64,000 bases of DNA from Mansonella perstans (GCA_037074765.1 JBAMDO010000109.1:1-64000); one strand, 5' to 3'. Positions 38,508 through 51,514 are shown, counted from the stretch's first letter. Program-made: numbers and translations. The notes: generated by a model from the letters alone, not told the origin.

Positions 38508-40879
38508 ATGAGCTTCTTCCGAAATTACGAGATCAGGTACGAAGTTGGCCTTGTTTTCAAACTTAAGCAAGAAGTTACATTTGGAATTTAAAAGTTTCGG
38601 TTTTTTAAAGCCCATTTAACAGTGAAGTCGACTTGCAATTTGATTTTGGTTTTGGTTTTCTTAGGTAAGTTTCTTCTAGACCTGATCCTTCGCTCTGCTT
38701 CCTTTCGTAGCTCCTTTGCCGAGGGCTGACAGTGATCATTTAACGATGGTACATCCAAGAAAAGTTTCATCGCACATTCCAGCATGCTATAATTAGGTTT
38801 TTTTTAGAAATTGGGTTTTACTCACATTGTGGCGCAGCAAAGTTCAGCATTGAAGCTCACATGACCGGTATTCTAAGAAGATTTCTATTGTTCTCTGTCT
38901 GTCTTTTTCTCTCTCTCAGCCTCTCTTTGAAGCCATAGTTAGGTCTTCCGGTTTTTATGGATGTCGGTTCGGACATTCGGGAGTGCAGTGATTTTGCTAA
39001 GATTTACTAAAGGTTTCGTCTTCACTAATTTTGCTAGCACATTGAATGGTCTAAAGTGCCTTTTTAAAAAATTAACTCTGCTGACGTATTTCATCTTATC
39101 TCCAACTAATATGCTCTGTAATACTGAGAAAGCTAACGAAAGTATTAGGAAATGTTTATTGGATTTCAGATTTTCTCAACGAATCCCATGAACTTTGTTC
39201 CTCGCATGCTATTGCTGTGATTTCATACGTGACAAATGCAGTTGAGCGTCAGTTTGCATCTCCTTTTTCCGGATAATATTTTAGCAGTGGCGAGATTTCC
39301 GGAATAGATTTTATCCGTATCATTTTGCCATCATTTCCTAGGAAATTTCGAGGATCATCATCTGCGATTTGCATAAGCGCATTTGGCACCTTCTTATCGC
39401 TAGGCGGTGCTCTGATGTTGCTTTTGACACATTTTTCCATGGATAATTCTCCGCTGTTCAATTTGGAATATTACTATGAAAAGCCAATACAATTAGCTGG
39501 TTCAGTTTTCCTCATTTGTGGTGGTATTCTGGTGCTTGCATCGCTGGTTTGTATAGTATTGTCGGTTAAGGTTCGTTCTAAGAATCATTTCTGGGGTTTT
39601 ATTAAAATTTTGCGGGTTATTACTCATAAGTTCTTCTCTGTCGGGCGTGGTTTAATTCTATTATTCTATTAGATTTTGAATGAAGATGTCAGTGCTGAAC
39701 TTGGACGACCACGTTTTACAATTTTGAAGCAAGCTCTAAGGGTATGCTTTTTCCGTATTTCTGTATCCACCCGTTTCTATTGACGTTAATACTTCCTTAC
39801 CTACGCGTTTCTATTGACGTTAATCCATGCGTTTCTATTGACGTTAATACTTCTTACTTATAAAAATCTACTTCGGAAGGCATAAAACGTTCCTTGACAA
39901 GTGCGTAAGAATTTGATGAATTTGCAGATTTTATGTTTTAATGTGCTTCACATTACTTTTACGTATATATGTTTTGTGAACAGAAACAATTTCCAGAACT
40001 CATACATGTGTAGAAGTCTTCTTCGTTTACTTTATGCTCATATATTTAATTAATTGTGATGTTTTCGGAACCTACTGGTGTTTACGAAAAGTCTCCTCAC
40101 CAGTCAATGCCACCACCGGCGTATCCAGTTTTGGAAAACAAATACACCCAAATGACAGTGTTCAGTCCGAAATCAGAGTTGAAGTTATATCCACCTGTGT
40201 TAGTCCTTCGTTTATTAAATACTCTAGTTTTTTATGTCGACTAGATAATCATTTTCTCTCTTGAGCAATATATGATTGTTCGTTAAATAAGGTTTTTTTT
40301 TGATTCGTTGTCTATGCCAACCAACTACTGCATTAAATAAAACGCTTTGGGGATTTGGTATTTTGAACTGCTGTTAGCATAGCGGTACCTTGGTAGTGAT
40401 AGAAAGTATGTGGTGTGTTGGCTGGGAAGGAAGGGTTAAAAGAGTGGTAGATTTTAAAAGTTTCAATAATTACTGTGATTTTTGTTACGAAAATTATATC
40501 CTTATTTTATAGAATGCCCGGTTGTTCGACGTTGTCATTGCATGATCGATCATCAACTTCTTATTTTGCTAACCCATACAATACCTTACGCGCTGTCTCT
40601 GCAACAATGTAATTTTTTTGCTTGAAAATACCAGATTTTACAAATTAATGTAAAAATTCTTTTCAAGCTTTTCGAATTTTATCAATTGCAAAATTAATTA
40701 TTTTCAGACAAACGGACATGGTAAAGGAAAATCCACGAGCTAATTCCTTGACGGGTACTCGAAAGTTTTCGAACGATTCTGTGCAAGCTTTACAATTCCG
40801 TGCAACCACTTCGAGCAAAAAGCTTAGCAACTACTTCGACAAGAAAAAGAAATCGACACACTTGACGAAATCAATTTAA
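38508..40879 (+). CDS. Unrecognised two-helix membrane protein with PPxY tail
   Basis: Seven exons give about 241 residues: 38508-38536, 39342-39570, 39673-39741, 39984-40007, 40092-40198, 40513-40608, 40708-40879. Exon 1 encodes only MSFFRNYEI plus two bases and was chosen because its phase fits exon 2. Two hydrophobic helices follow, around AICISAFGTFLSLGGALMLL and AGSVFLICGGILVLASLVCI, joined by a short loop with FNLEYYYEKP. The C-terminal tail of about 130 residues is polar. It carries a PPAY motif (SMPPPAYPVLENKY), the kind of ligand bound by WW domains of Nedd4-like ubiquitin ligases, and ends in a Lys-rich stretch. The 24-nt fourth exon and the acceptor of exon 5 (alternative 12 nt further on) are less sure. 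No family recognised. An intronic 3-copy repeat lies at 39770-39850. Confidence 0.6.
39770..39851. repeat. Short tandem repeat in an intron, three copies
   Basis: The motif CGTTTCTATTGACGTTAAT occurs three times with spacers of a few bases, inside the third intron of the membrane-protein gene. Copies are identical over the core. Confidence 0.85.
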
Positions 40880-42289
40880 ATTCCAAAAGCAATGGAAAAG
40901 AGCTCTCAAATCTTTTGTGGACCAGTTTCTTTGGCTGAATATTAAATTTTAGTATATATGTTTCGGATTTTATTGCATTTTATCTTTTATCTCTGTCTTT
41001 GTTCACATAGTATTAGCATTGAATTAGCTGTAATTGCAGTTATTCTGCAATCACACATTCTCGCAGAGTATTGAAATATTTTTATATTGGTTGAATTAGC
41101 GTTTAATATTTATTAAATTGATTATGTGACTGACTTATAGTTTTCGTAAAGCGATTTAATCAGATGGCGATCACTCTTAGGTGGGGAATACTGCTCTCCT
41201 AATGTAACAAAGCTTATCATCCTTAATTATGATTCAGTCATGTAATAATATTTCTTATTATGTAGTATTTTGTTTGTGTTTTGTACACGACTGCTAACAG
41301 ATAAGTTAGCCACTCGAATGCTTTTAGCATTTGAATTTATCACTAATTCTGTTAGTCTTTTAAGTACAATGCATCTCGACATCATTGACTGTAGAAGCTG
41401 TCGTGCAACAATATCTGAGAAGAAATGTGTGATTCTAGCTGCTCAGCCTTTTAGTTCAGTTAGCTTTTGAGAGTTCTGAGTCATTGTTTGTTTGCCAGCC
41501 ATACATTATATCTTATCGAAACTAATTGAAGCTTCTTGTATGCACCGTATCATTTGGAGTAATCTCCATGCATAGTGCGATAAAATGTTTAAATCAAATT
41601 TTTAAAAATCATCGGGGAAAGTGATGTTGTCTGTTCGAATTTGCAAAGATTTTCCACTTTTCAAATCAATTATGCATTGAGTCGATTTATTAATTTAATT
41701 AGTGGATTCTAATACAGTAAAATCATTTCTCAGTGGGATTCCATAATACATTAGCTACCTAAGTTTTTCTTTTTTATATAGGATTGATGCTATCAAATTT
41801 AAAAGAATGGGTTGCAATTTGAAAGTCGTTCCTTACAATGTTTGTTCATCGTTTTTTATTTGGTAATTTCCGTTCACCTGCTGTTTGATACTGAGGAAGA
41901 AATGGAAGAAATCGATTGTTCTATCGGATAGATACTACAGTTTTTTCAATGGAAAGCTCACATTGGGTTCTTTTTATGAAAATTTCAACTGAGCGATTTG
42001 AGTGGAGAAATTGATTTCCGAAGATAAAGATGAAATCGAAATATGATTGATACATTTTACTACTGCACTAAGTGAAACGATCCCGCTTATTCTCTTTTAT
42101 CGTCGCAGTTAACAGCTGTTCGGAAGTACACTGTCCTTAAAGTTAAATTTAGAAATTTCATAGGGAAGGAATAATCATTTAGTGATATTTTATGGTCGTT
42201 ATCGAGAACCTTATCAACCAATATAGGAATGAGCGTTAGAATGATACACGTTAAATGATATATTGTCTGATAGAAGAAGAGCTGCCATT
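40880..42289. other. 1.4 kb with no supported gene
   Basis: This lies between the membrane-protein stop and the p38 start. An open frame at 41270-41470 (plus) is Leu/Ser-rich without splice partners and is not called. The region should hold the 3' UTR of one gene and the promoter of the next. Confidence 0.5.
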
Positions 42290-45200
42290 ATGCAACCTTT
42301 CGTCAATGACGGTGAGTGAATCATTTACTATTGTATTGTCCTTTTAGAAATATTTTGCTGTAGTTTTGATTGAATTCATCGAAGGAAATGAGCGATTGCG
42401 GCAAATTTTATATTTTTTTGAAAAAAAAAGCAAATAAGGTTAAATTATTAAGGTCAGATTTCCGGCAAAGATTTGAAAAATTTATGCTGAATCGTAGCGA
42501 GAAAAGGCAGAAAAAGTTGTAGTGGTCCATTTTGTACTATCTATTTTCAGTAAATTGAAGTATCAAGAAAGTTATATATGGCATTTATGAACCAATAATT
42601 TCAGATTCAAAAAATTCTGGTCATTTTTTGTCACTAGGTGGTCAAAGGTCTACTCGACAATTTCGATATTTCAATATGCAAACTGTAGAGTTTGCAGTAC
42701 CATTCGATTCAACAGATGAACTTTCAACTGTTGAATATTTGGGAGGCGGTTCATTCGGCAATGTTATGTACGTATTTGTGACATACTTTACCTAAAGTTT
42801 AGGAGTGTTTTAATTTATATAAAATATAATTGAAATTTTTGGTGACATTAATGTTAGATTTTTCGAGAAATTTGCAGAAAAGTTACCAACTTTATATGTG
42901 CTGATGGTCGACGAAAAGTTGTTGCAATTAAAAAATTATATGAACCATTTCGCGATGAAAAAACTGCGCTGAGAGTATACAGGTAAGAGATTTAAATCAC
43001 TGAATGTTGTTGTTTCATTCGACATAATTCTTTAGAAATGAGCTCGAAATATAAGAATGCTCTAAAATTCAACAGTTGTTTAGTCTAGGCTAATAAGCCT
43101 GAACCAATGTAGAGAGAAGACCATTCTTCTTTGTGAATCATTCAAAATGTGATGCATTTACATTAAGATGGTTAACACAAGTTACTGTAAATTTTTAACA
43201 GAAAAGATGCTCATATTTTGATGTGATTTCTTAATAATTGTGAAAATTGGTAATAGATTATCATCCTTTTTTTTTTTTTTTTTTTTTTTAACTCAGCCAT
43301 AATTATGCACTTTTCGATATTTCAGAGAAATTCGTCTACTTCAAATGATGGTCCATGAGAATATCGTGCGGATTTTAGACTTCTATACACCTGATAGTTT
43401 ACTTTCCACTCTTTCAGCTGTGTAAGTCTCGCATTATTTAGATAGGATTTAGGTGAATCTCTTTGAAATTCGCTCTCCACTATTGTATCTTCACCTTTTT
43501 ATGGTACGATAAAATTTCATATCCCAAAACCTTTCAGCTATATTGCTTTTACCCTGCTTGTATTTAAATAGTCTTCTATTTCTGCATGAGTCACTAACGT
43601 TTGTTGGTCGTAAAATTTGACCAAGAATAGCTTATCTAGTTTCATCTGACCAGTTCGAAAAAAATGTGTCTTCATGTTTACGGTGTTCTGATTTATTTTT
43701 TTACAATATATCAGTTGGATAACATCCTCCACATTTGTACACCTTTTAGCCTTTTGCTTCAGGTATATTGTGACGGAATATGCTGGCAATAGTTTATATG
43801 AAATTTTGAAACGAGAACGTGAAACAGGATTGCGAATCCTTACTCCTGAGCATCATAAATTTATTATTTATCAGTTATTGCGTGCATTAAAATACATCCA
43901 TTCAGCAAATGTAATTTTTCCGAGATCCTTTAAAATTTATGCGTAAAATGTTGCTGGCAACTTTAAAAAGTTGAAAAAGATAAGAATATCAAATTTTACT
44001 GAATCCCTTTAAGGTTATGCATCGAGATTTGAAACCGGGTAATTTAGCCCTTACTGATGAATGTGATTTATCAGTTTTGGATTTTGGTTTAGCTCGTTCA
44101 TTGAATGCTGACGATACTGTTTTATCTGCATATGTGATAACCCGTTGGTATCGTAGTCCAGAGGTTATGTATTGGAAGATAAGTTCCTACGATACGCAAG
44201 GTAAAAAGTATTCCTTCTTTTATCGTAACATTTAATGTACGAATCCACTCTTCGATTGGATTCGTAATTTTTTTTTGGTAAATTTAATCCATAAATTTTG
44301 TAAATTTATCAGTCTATAAATTTCGGTAAATTTAGCGGATACTTTGCTGTAGAAATTGTATTAGCTATTTTGCTGGAAAAATGATAAGACACCTCGGAAT
44401 TTATTTAGAAGTTGTTTTTGCTATTATCATTTTTTGATTGAAAAATGAATTTTTCAGCTGATGTATGGTCTGTAGGTTGTATTCTTGCTGAACTTAGCCT
44501 TGGACATCCACTTTTTCCTGGTGAAGATTGTGAGTTTTGGTTCTTTTTTTTTTTTTTATTGTTAAATGTGCGTAGTTCAGGTATACTGCTATCAGGAAAT
44601 TGATTTTCGGATTTTATTTTCCAAAATCTGGACTGGTGAATCGGACAGTTCTTATTTTTTATACAAATTTTCTGTTTGTGATATGTTAAATATATATTTT
44701 CAGCAATGGCACAGTATCGTCTAATAGCAGAGTTATGTGGAAGCCCGGATCCAGAATTATTAGCTAAACTGGCTTCGAATGAGGCCATTCTTAATGTTAT
44801 TACAAAATTGGGTGTTTATTCGCGCAAATCTTTTTCAGATTATTTTCCAAAAAATTTTTCCAAACATCTTGTTGACTTTCTGGATCGAATTCTTGTGCTG
44901 GATCCCGAGAAAAGGTTGATGAATTTTATTACTGTATTCTGTTTGTTGTATGGCAGGACAATAATTCCTCACTTTTCCTGAATTGTTTTAGAGTTTTCAT
45001 CTCACAGCTTTCAGAATGACAGTAACAGATGCGCTTAGTCATCCTTACCTAGAGGAATATTCAATGCCGGAGGATGAACCAGTTGCGGATGGGCCTTTCA
45101 TTCTAGACGAAGGATCAAATTGTCGAGCAGTTGAAGAGTGGAAAGGTAATCAATCACCGATCATTTACCATCACCTGTTGATCAGGAGTAATAAAGTTTC

Positions 45201-45615
45201 TAACAACACAAATTTTGTGTGATCACGTTTATTTTGAATTAAGAGCTAATGCAAGATTGTAAACCTGACAAATTTAAAGACTTTCTTTGTCCTAGAATTG
45301 AATATCTCGTAAATAAAACAAAAGATTTTGATTTCTGAAAGATTTTTATTGATTTGATTCTCGGATGATGATGGTATGATGATTTGCTCTATGACCTAAA
45401 TGATCTTTTGCTTGACCAATCCACACCCAACTGTTATCTGATCTTTCCCTAAGGAATTTAGGGTGGAATTTAGGGTCAAGGATTAAATCCTGATTTATTT
45501 TTCCCATTTTTACTGGATTTGAAGTTTGCGCTCATAGTTAATCTTTTCTAACATTTCAGCACTTATATGGAAAGAACTATTGAATTTTGATCAACGAAAG
45601 GCAAACAGTTGTTGA
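42290..45615 (+). CDS. p38-type MAP kinase with altered activation motif
   Basis: Ten exons join to 385 residues: 42290-42311, 42638-42767, 42878-42982, 43326-43421, 43763-43910, 44014-44200, 44458-44529, 44704-44914, 45015-45145, 45560-45615. The kinase core is complete. It has the glycine loop LGGGSFGNV, the ATP lysine in VAIKK (K69), HRDLKPGN (catalytic Asp 172), DFG at 190-192, RWYRSPEVM and [10 protein letters not shown]. The C-lobe end [11 protein letters not shown] plus a terminal EEWK segment is diagnostic of p38, which signals in stress and immunity. The activation loop, normally T-G-Y before VATRWYR, reads S-A-Y (205-207) before VITRWYR, and the loop from DD is one residue longer. 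C. elegans has three p38 paralogues (pmk-1, -2, -3); I cannot say which is closest. Confidence 0.92.
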
Positions 45616-46014
45616 TGACGATAATGATAGTAAAAATATGCATTATATAATTTTTTTTTTTTTTTTTTCTATGAGATATGTCAGTGTTTTTGTGGAATTT
45701 TCCAAAGTGATATCAAAAAGTAGGAAAAAATCAATTGCCTAAATAGAATAATTTTGAGTGGAAAAATGTATATTTCCGATATTTGTAAAAAAAAAAATCT
45801 TCAGCTAGCGAATGAAAATTTCCCCATTAAACAAATTGGAACAGTTGCTAAAGTTGGTCGTAAAAATAAAATTGTTATTGATGAATTCAGTTAAAATTTG
45901 AATGTTAGGAATTTAAAAATAACCATTAATAATTATTATAACTTCTATTATAATTTATATTGTTACAAATTGAGAGGATTAGATCTATCTAGAGAGGTTT
46001 TATCAGATCAAATT

Positions 46015-46046
<32 letters not shown>

Positions 46047-47019
46047 GTGTCAAGAAATGATATAATCACTGTATTATGATTGCTTAGCTAATACAAAGCA
46101 TTCTTTGTAGACTTGTGAATAATTATCGATCATTTAAAGCTTTTAAATCATAGAATGTGAATGGGAAAATATTGAAATGAAAAATGGATCTAAATGAATT
46201 TAATGTTTAAAATTTATTGAATGCATAATTTTGCATTGTTGTAAAATTTCTAAATGAATTTTTTTTAAATAAAAATTTCATAATTTTACGAAATTTTTCA
46301 TTTTACGAAAAAAATTTCCTTTTTTTTTTAATTCTAAATCTAATTTTGTACATTTTAATATGAAAACATTTCAATTTCTATGTGATAATATTTCATTTAA
46401 TTTGGTGATTTTATCACTTATTGATTAGTACTAAAAATATTACACAGACATATATTTGTTTGAGGTATCAATAAAATGAACTAAGAAATACACACAAAAA
46501 TAATGGACAAAAGGAAACATAGAGATAGAGATAGAGAAAGAGGAAGAGAGAGAGAGGAAGAAAATTAATGATTTCTAATAAATATTTGGAGGAAATCTTT
46601 GAAGGGACTTAGTTGATCTCTCAGAACAAAATGAATAAATGATGGTATCTGTCTGTGTGTGTGTGTGTGTTTTAGTTGTCTGTCTATTGGATGAGTTGAG
46701 AGTTAGAGAAATAGATTGATTATTGGATGAGTTGAGAGTTAGAGAAATAGATTAATTTGATATTTTAGAGAGAAAGAGAGTATTTCAATGGAATAAAACT
46801 AAGGTTTAACAACTAATCTCTATATAAGAGTAACATGAATAGAAGCATAGAAGAGGGAAAAAGTGGAAAGAAGAGAGAGAATAAAAAGAAAAGATAGGAA
46901 GAAAGGAAAATAAGATGGAAAAAGAATGAAAGTAATAAAGAGTTGGAAAAAATAGAAAGAATTATCGAATAGCTTTAATTATATAGTATACACTGCACGA
47001 AATGTATAATAGAGCTACT

Positions 47020-47150
47020 CTTCATTCTCTCTCTTTTTCCTCACTCTCTCCCCCCTCTATCTTCATTCTCCCTCTCTTTTTCCTCACTCTCTCTCATCTC
47101 TATCTTCATTCTCTCTCTCTTTTTTCCCATTCTCTCTCTTTATCATCTAT
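47020..47150. repeat. Pyrimidine-rich minisatellite, about 3 copies
   Basis: A unit of roughly 50 bp made of CTCTCTC, TTTTTCCTCACTC and TATCTTCATTC blocks repeats about three times. The plus strand is almost pure C and T. Confidence 0.75.
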
Positions 47151-47463
47151 CCTCTTCTTACACAAACCTTTTTTCAAGTACTTTTCATTGATAATAATGA
47201 TAATGATTATTATGATTTTACCCTCCCCTTCTATTTCTACTTTCTTTGTGATAATTTTGCAACTCTCATTATGCCAGGTTTCACGTTCTATCTTTATTGC
47301 TCAAAGATTTTTTATTACGAGCAACTGGTAATCCTAACAACATTACCATTGCCCTTGTGTTTCCCATTTTCTAGGCTTACATATCACTTCCATTATATGT
47401 AGAGTTCATTTCGCATGTACACATTCATTTCTGTGGTTTATTATAAGCATACACATACATTGT

Positions 47464-47550
47464 GTACACACACACACACACACACATACACACACACACA
47501 CACACATACACACACACACACACATACACACATACACACACATATATATA
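47464..47550. repeat. CA dinucleotide repeat with CATA interruptions
   Basis: An almost unbroken run of CA units is interrupted by CATA at fairly regular spacing and ends in a short AT run. Confidence 0.95.
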
Positions 47551-48327
47551 TAATAAATTTAAAGTAATAGGAAAAGATCTTGAATGTCATGAATTATAGT
47601 TTATGTTTAAAAATTTATCTTGGACACGAAACACTGGAAAACTTATAATTAACTACTATTCTTCATTCATTTAAGTAAATAAAATATGCTTGTTTTGTTT
47701 TTTGTTTTTTGTAACGATAAGTAATTTCATTTGCTTTTTATTTTTGTTTTTGTTTTTCACTATCTGATATTTCTTTTCCTGAAATTGAAAATGATTGTAA
47801 TATTGCTATGTAAACAGTATAATAGTTCAATTTGCTTCAACATTTATATTTTGTTTATTTAGAAATCAAATGACAATTATTGTGAAATATATGGAAATTT
47901 TTGTATTCAGGGAATATATATATGTATAGAAATTATGTATGTTGTAAATAATATAAATTAGATTAAATTATTCATGTATTTCAATAGTAGTAATGAATTA
48001 TTGATTACTGTCGAAATTTTTTCACAGTAAATTGATGTTGTTTCTCGGATATTCGAAATGATATTTTGCTTAAATATTTATCAGTTAATTTTAATTTTAG
48101 CTTTTGTTAAATCCTTAGAAATTACTGATGAATGTTGATATTCAGAGGGGAATTAGATTTTCAATGCTATTATTAATTGTTATGAAATACTTTTTTAATT
48201 CCAAATCTTGCAAGAATTTTCGATTAATATTGTTTCAATTTTTTTAACAAATCATTTGATTTTTAATTAAGTTTTAAACAATCCAATTATTTAGCTACTG
48301 ATATTATTTTATCGTTTATTAGTTGAC

Positions 48328-48688
48328 ATGGGGTCAGATTGTACTGTGGTAATGAGCAGACATGAAAGAGATAACTATGTCAGGAAAGGACTGTTAAAAT
48401 ACATTTTAGCCAATGTGCCTAATATGTATGTACTCTTTAATTTTTGAGTCAATTTTTTTTTGAAATTTCAATTCATCAAAATTTGAAATTTAACAAAAAG
48501 GATTTCTTTATTGTTACTGTATACTTTAATGAAGTTATTTATTACGATATATAGATCAATAGATCATCTCATCCATTTAATGTTGTAATAAATTGAAACC
48601 TTCAAGAAAGTTTGTTTCTTGTTTTTTTTTTTTTTCGTTTTTTAGGGAAATATTGAAAAGCAAAAATGAAGTAACTTTCTTCATTTAG
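48328..48688 (+). CDS. Possible 46-aa two-exon gene, unrecognised
   Basis: In the middle of low-complexity DNA, a stretch of visibly higher complexity reads as an exon. ATG at 48328 follows a TTTATTAG acceptor by a few bases, and the exon ends at 48425 before a GTATGT donor. The next exon (48646-48688) begins after TTTTTTAG and continues in frame to a TAG. The phase fits (AT|G = Met). The peptide is 46 residues, begins MGSDCTVVMSRHERDNYVRK and ends EVTFFI. There is no signal peptide or membrane helix and no family match. It could also be one internal part of a larger or decayed gene. Evidence is splice sites, phase and composition only. Confidence 0.35.
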
Positions 48689-50008
48689 TGAAATTTAATG
48701 AAATCATTTCCTTCATATTTTTTCTTTTTGTTCTTGTCATATATAAAAAAAGTAATTTGTTCTTGTTAGTTTTTTTTTATTAGGACAACCATTAATTTTT
48801 TGGATTTTAGAAAAAATAAGATGATGTCATGACACTTTTTTCATTTTCTGTTTTTTTTTTTTTGTTAATCATTTGAACAATTCCAATTTAGAGCTATTGT
48901 TAGTAGTTAAAAATATGTGCACAAAAGATATTACGTGTTTAAATCAAATCAACATCATAACATGATTAAATTTGAATAGCTCAATTTAAATTCATTGTGA
49001 TTCAAGTGATTGTTTTTTAGGAAAAAAATTTTCCTTTTTTTTTTCTCCCCATTAATTTGTTAATTGCATGTGTTCTATAATATGGTCGAGTATTATTTGA
49101 TAGTCGATGATTGCATTATATTTTAAAATTGAAATTTTTAAAATGAACAAAATTATCATTGAGAGAATACTTTATAGTTTAGAAGATAGGAGGAAGAAAA
49201 GAAGAAGAAGAAGTCAGTGTGAGGAGAAAGTTTTTTTTTTTGGTTTACTTTATTGAAAAGTGTTATTTTCATTTCATATCGCTAAACCATCCATCCATTC
49301 ATCTATCTAAGCATTTTTTTTAATGAAAAGAGAATAGATTCTTTTCTGTCTTTCACATTTTATCATATCTCTCTCTTCTTTAAGAAGCATTTTAGTCTTT
49401 TTTTTTTCCTCTCTCTCTTATTAACTTTTAGATTCAACTAATAAAACTATAATATTTCAGTAGTAGTAGTAGTAGTAGTAGTAGAAAAGAGATAATAATT
49501 AAGCAAGTTTAAAATGAATTTTTTAAAAATTTCAATTAATGCTACTAAACATTCATTTCATGGGATTATATTTTCTGGGGGAAAAAAGAGAAAAAAAGAA
49601 AGAATTTAATGACATTTTCATGTAAAAAGAGAAATTTTAAAATTTAAAAATGAAATTTAAACTTTATATAATTAAATGCTAATTATATTATAATTTGTTA
49701 AAATTTGCATTAATCATAATGAAGTAAATAGAGCAAAGTAATTAGTTATAATAATGAAAAGATTAACATGAATGTATGATTTAGTTATAATAATTGTAAT
49801 TAGAATAGGTCAAAAAAAAAAAAATAATAATTTTTGTAATAACAATAGCATATAATATGAAAATAGTATGTAACTGGATGAGAGAGAGAGAGAGAAATGA
49901 CGATAAATGATAATAAATTCCGGAATTTCCCAGAACATTTTAATAACGTTTTATGTTAAGGTTTTTAAACGAATGAAAGGGAGAAAACAAAAGTCAGGCT
50001 TTTAATGA

Positions 50009-50305
50009 TACATAATACACATACATTCACATACATATACACATACACTCACATACCCATACACGCATACACGTACACTCACATACACATACATCCACAT
50101 ACACACACTCACATATACATACATATGCACGCATATAGTATACTGGCATACACATACACTCACATACACACACGCACATACACATACTCTCATATATACA
50201 TACACGCACATACACATACTCTCACATACACATGCACGCACATACACGTACTCTCATATACACATACATATACACACTCACATACACATCACATACATGC
50301 ATACA
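50009..50305. repeat. Degenerate CACATA hexanucleotide array
   Basis: About 300 bp of ACACAT/ACATAC variants with scattered CTCACA and CACGCA units. Both strands stay open in some frames only because of the repeat. Confidence 0.92.
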
Positions 50306-50619
50306 TATAAGATAGGGATAGATGCAGTAGTAGTAGTAGCAGCAGCAACAGCAGCGGTTATTTCTAATGTGCTCCTTGTTTCTTGTTTTGCTTTCTTTCT
50401 ATCATTCACTTTAAACAAGTTTTTCTTTTTCATTTCTTTTCTTTATATATTTGTTTACGTAATTGAAAAATATTATCGATTCTATCAATTTCTTTAGTTG
50501 AATTACTTTATAACAAGCAAATATACACATAGGATTTGTTGCTTTTATCACAAAATATTTCAATTTGTATGTTTTATTCTTTGTTTATTTATGTTTGGTA
50601 ATGGTTAAATATCTATGTT

Positions 50620-50745
50620 CCTCTCTCTCTCTCTCTTTCTATGTTTATATTTGTATGTGTGTGTATGTGTGTGTCTGTGTCTGTCTGTGTCTGTGTCTGT
50701 CTGTGTCTGTGTCTGTATCTGTATCTGTTTATGTCTCTGTATATT
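50620..50745. repeat. CT run followed by TGTCTG array
   Basis: A short CT run at about 50622-50636 leads into TGTG and then repeated TGTCTG hexamers. Confidence 0.88.
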
Positions 50746-51107
50746 ATGTATTCAGGAGTGCATATGAATTTCATGTTTTATTTCTAGCAATATATATGTA
50801 TATATATATGTGTACATGAATGATTTTGATTTGAACATGTATGTGTGTAATATATATATGTAAAACTGTTATTATTGATTATATACGATTTAATTTGATT
50901 ACAAAATTGCTAAATTATTGTTTTTTTTTTTTTTTTTTTTTTTTTGTTTTGGGAATTTTGAAATAATATTAAAAGTTTAAATTTTGTTTTTCAAATTATT
51001 TTTTTTTTTTTTTCATTTTAGGATTTCAAGAATAAACACAATATATATCGATGAATAATTAATACTGCGTAGATTGTTCGAACTTTGTTACAATTAATAT
51101 GTGCGTA

Positions 51108-51111
<4 letters not shown>

Positions 51112-51186
<75 letters not shown>
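51112..51186. repeat. TG dinucleotide repeat, about 37 units
   Basis: An uninterrupted run of TG, the longest pure microsatellite in the window, about 330 bp upstream of the dehydrogenase start. Confidence 0.98.
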
Positions 51187-51187
<1 letters not shown>

Positions 51188-51514
51188 TATGTTTGTGTAT
51201 GTGTATGTATATATATTTATGAAATTGTGTCAGTTAACATGATGTTTTTAAAAATTATATGGCAATTATTAGGGAAGAATGGATTTACACTGTAAATTTT
51301 ATATTGTTGTTTTGAAATAATTTAAAGGAATATTTGATAGTTACTGCAGAATTGAATTAATTGGATAACAGTAATTATCAACAAATCATGATTTATCAAC
51401 AGCATTTTTTTTTTCAATCGTTGATATTGTATGCTATTCGTTGACTTATTTTAAGAATGCGCTTTATTTTGTTCTGTTCGAATGATTTAACGTTTTGTCT
51501 TGCAGCATTAAGCA

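Larger units (their letters stand above)
45616..48327. other. Low-complexity intergenic region, left part
   Basis: No exon was recognised. The stretch is AT-rich with A and T runs (45650-45668, 46023-46046). A purine-rich block lies at 46510-46560 and 46855-46955. A 34-bp tandem duplication containing ATGAGTTGAGAGTTAGAGAA lies at 46686-46755. A pyrimidine minisatellite lies at about 47020-47150 and a CA repeat at 47464-47550. Confidence 0.6.
48689..51514. other. Low-complexity intergenic region, right part
   Basis: No exon was recognised. There are T runs (50920-50945, 50999-51014), an AGT triplet run at about 49461-49484, a degenerate CACATA array, a TGTCTG array and a long TG repeat. Apparent open frames here are translations of the repeats. 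The final bases TTGTCTTGCAG precede the dehydrogenase start. Confidence 0.6.

Noticed and set aside
41270..41470. 66-residue plus-strand frame
   Set aside because: No acceptor or donor, and its position fits a 3' UTR.
50002..50310. Long open frames on both strands
   Set aside because: They are translations of the CACATA repeat (His/Thr/Ile on one strand, Cys/Val/Tyr on the other) with no start context.
51101..51295. Open frame of alternating Cys-Val
   Set aside because: It is the TG microsatellite read in frame.
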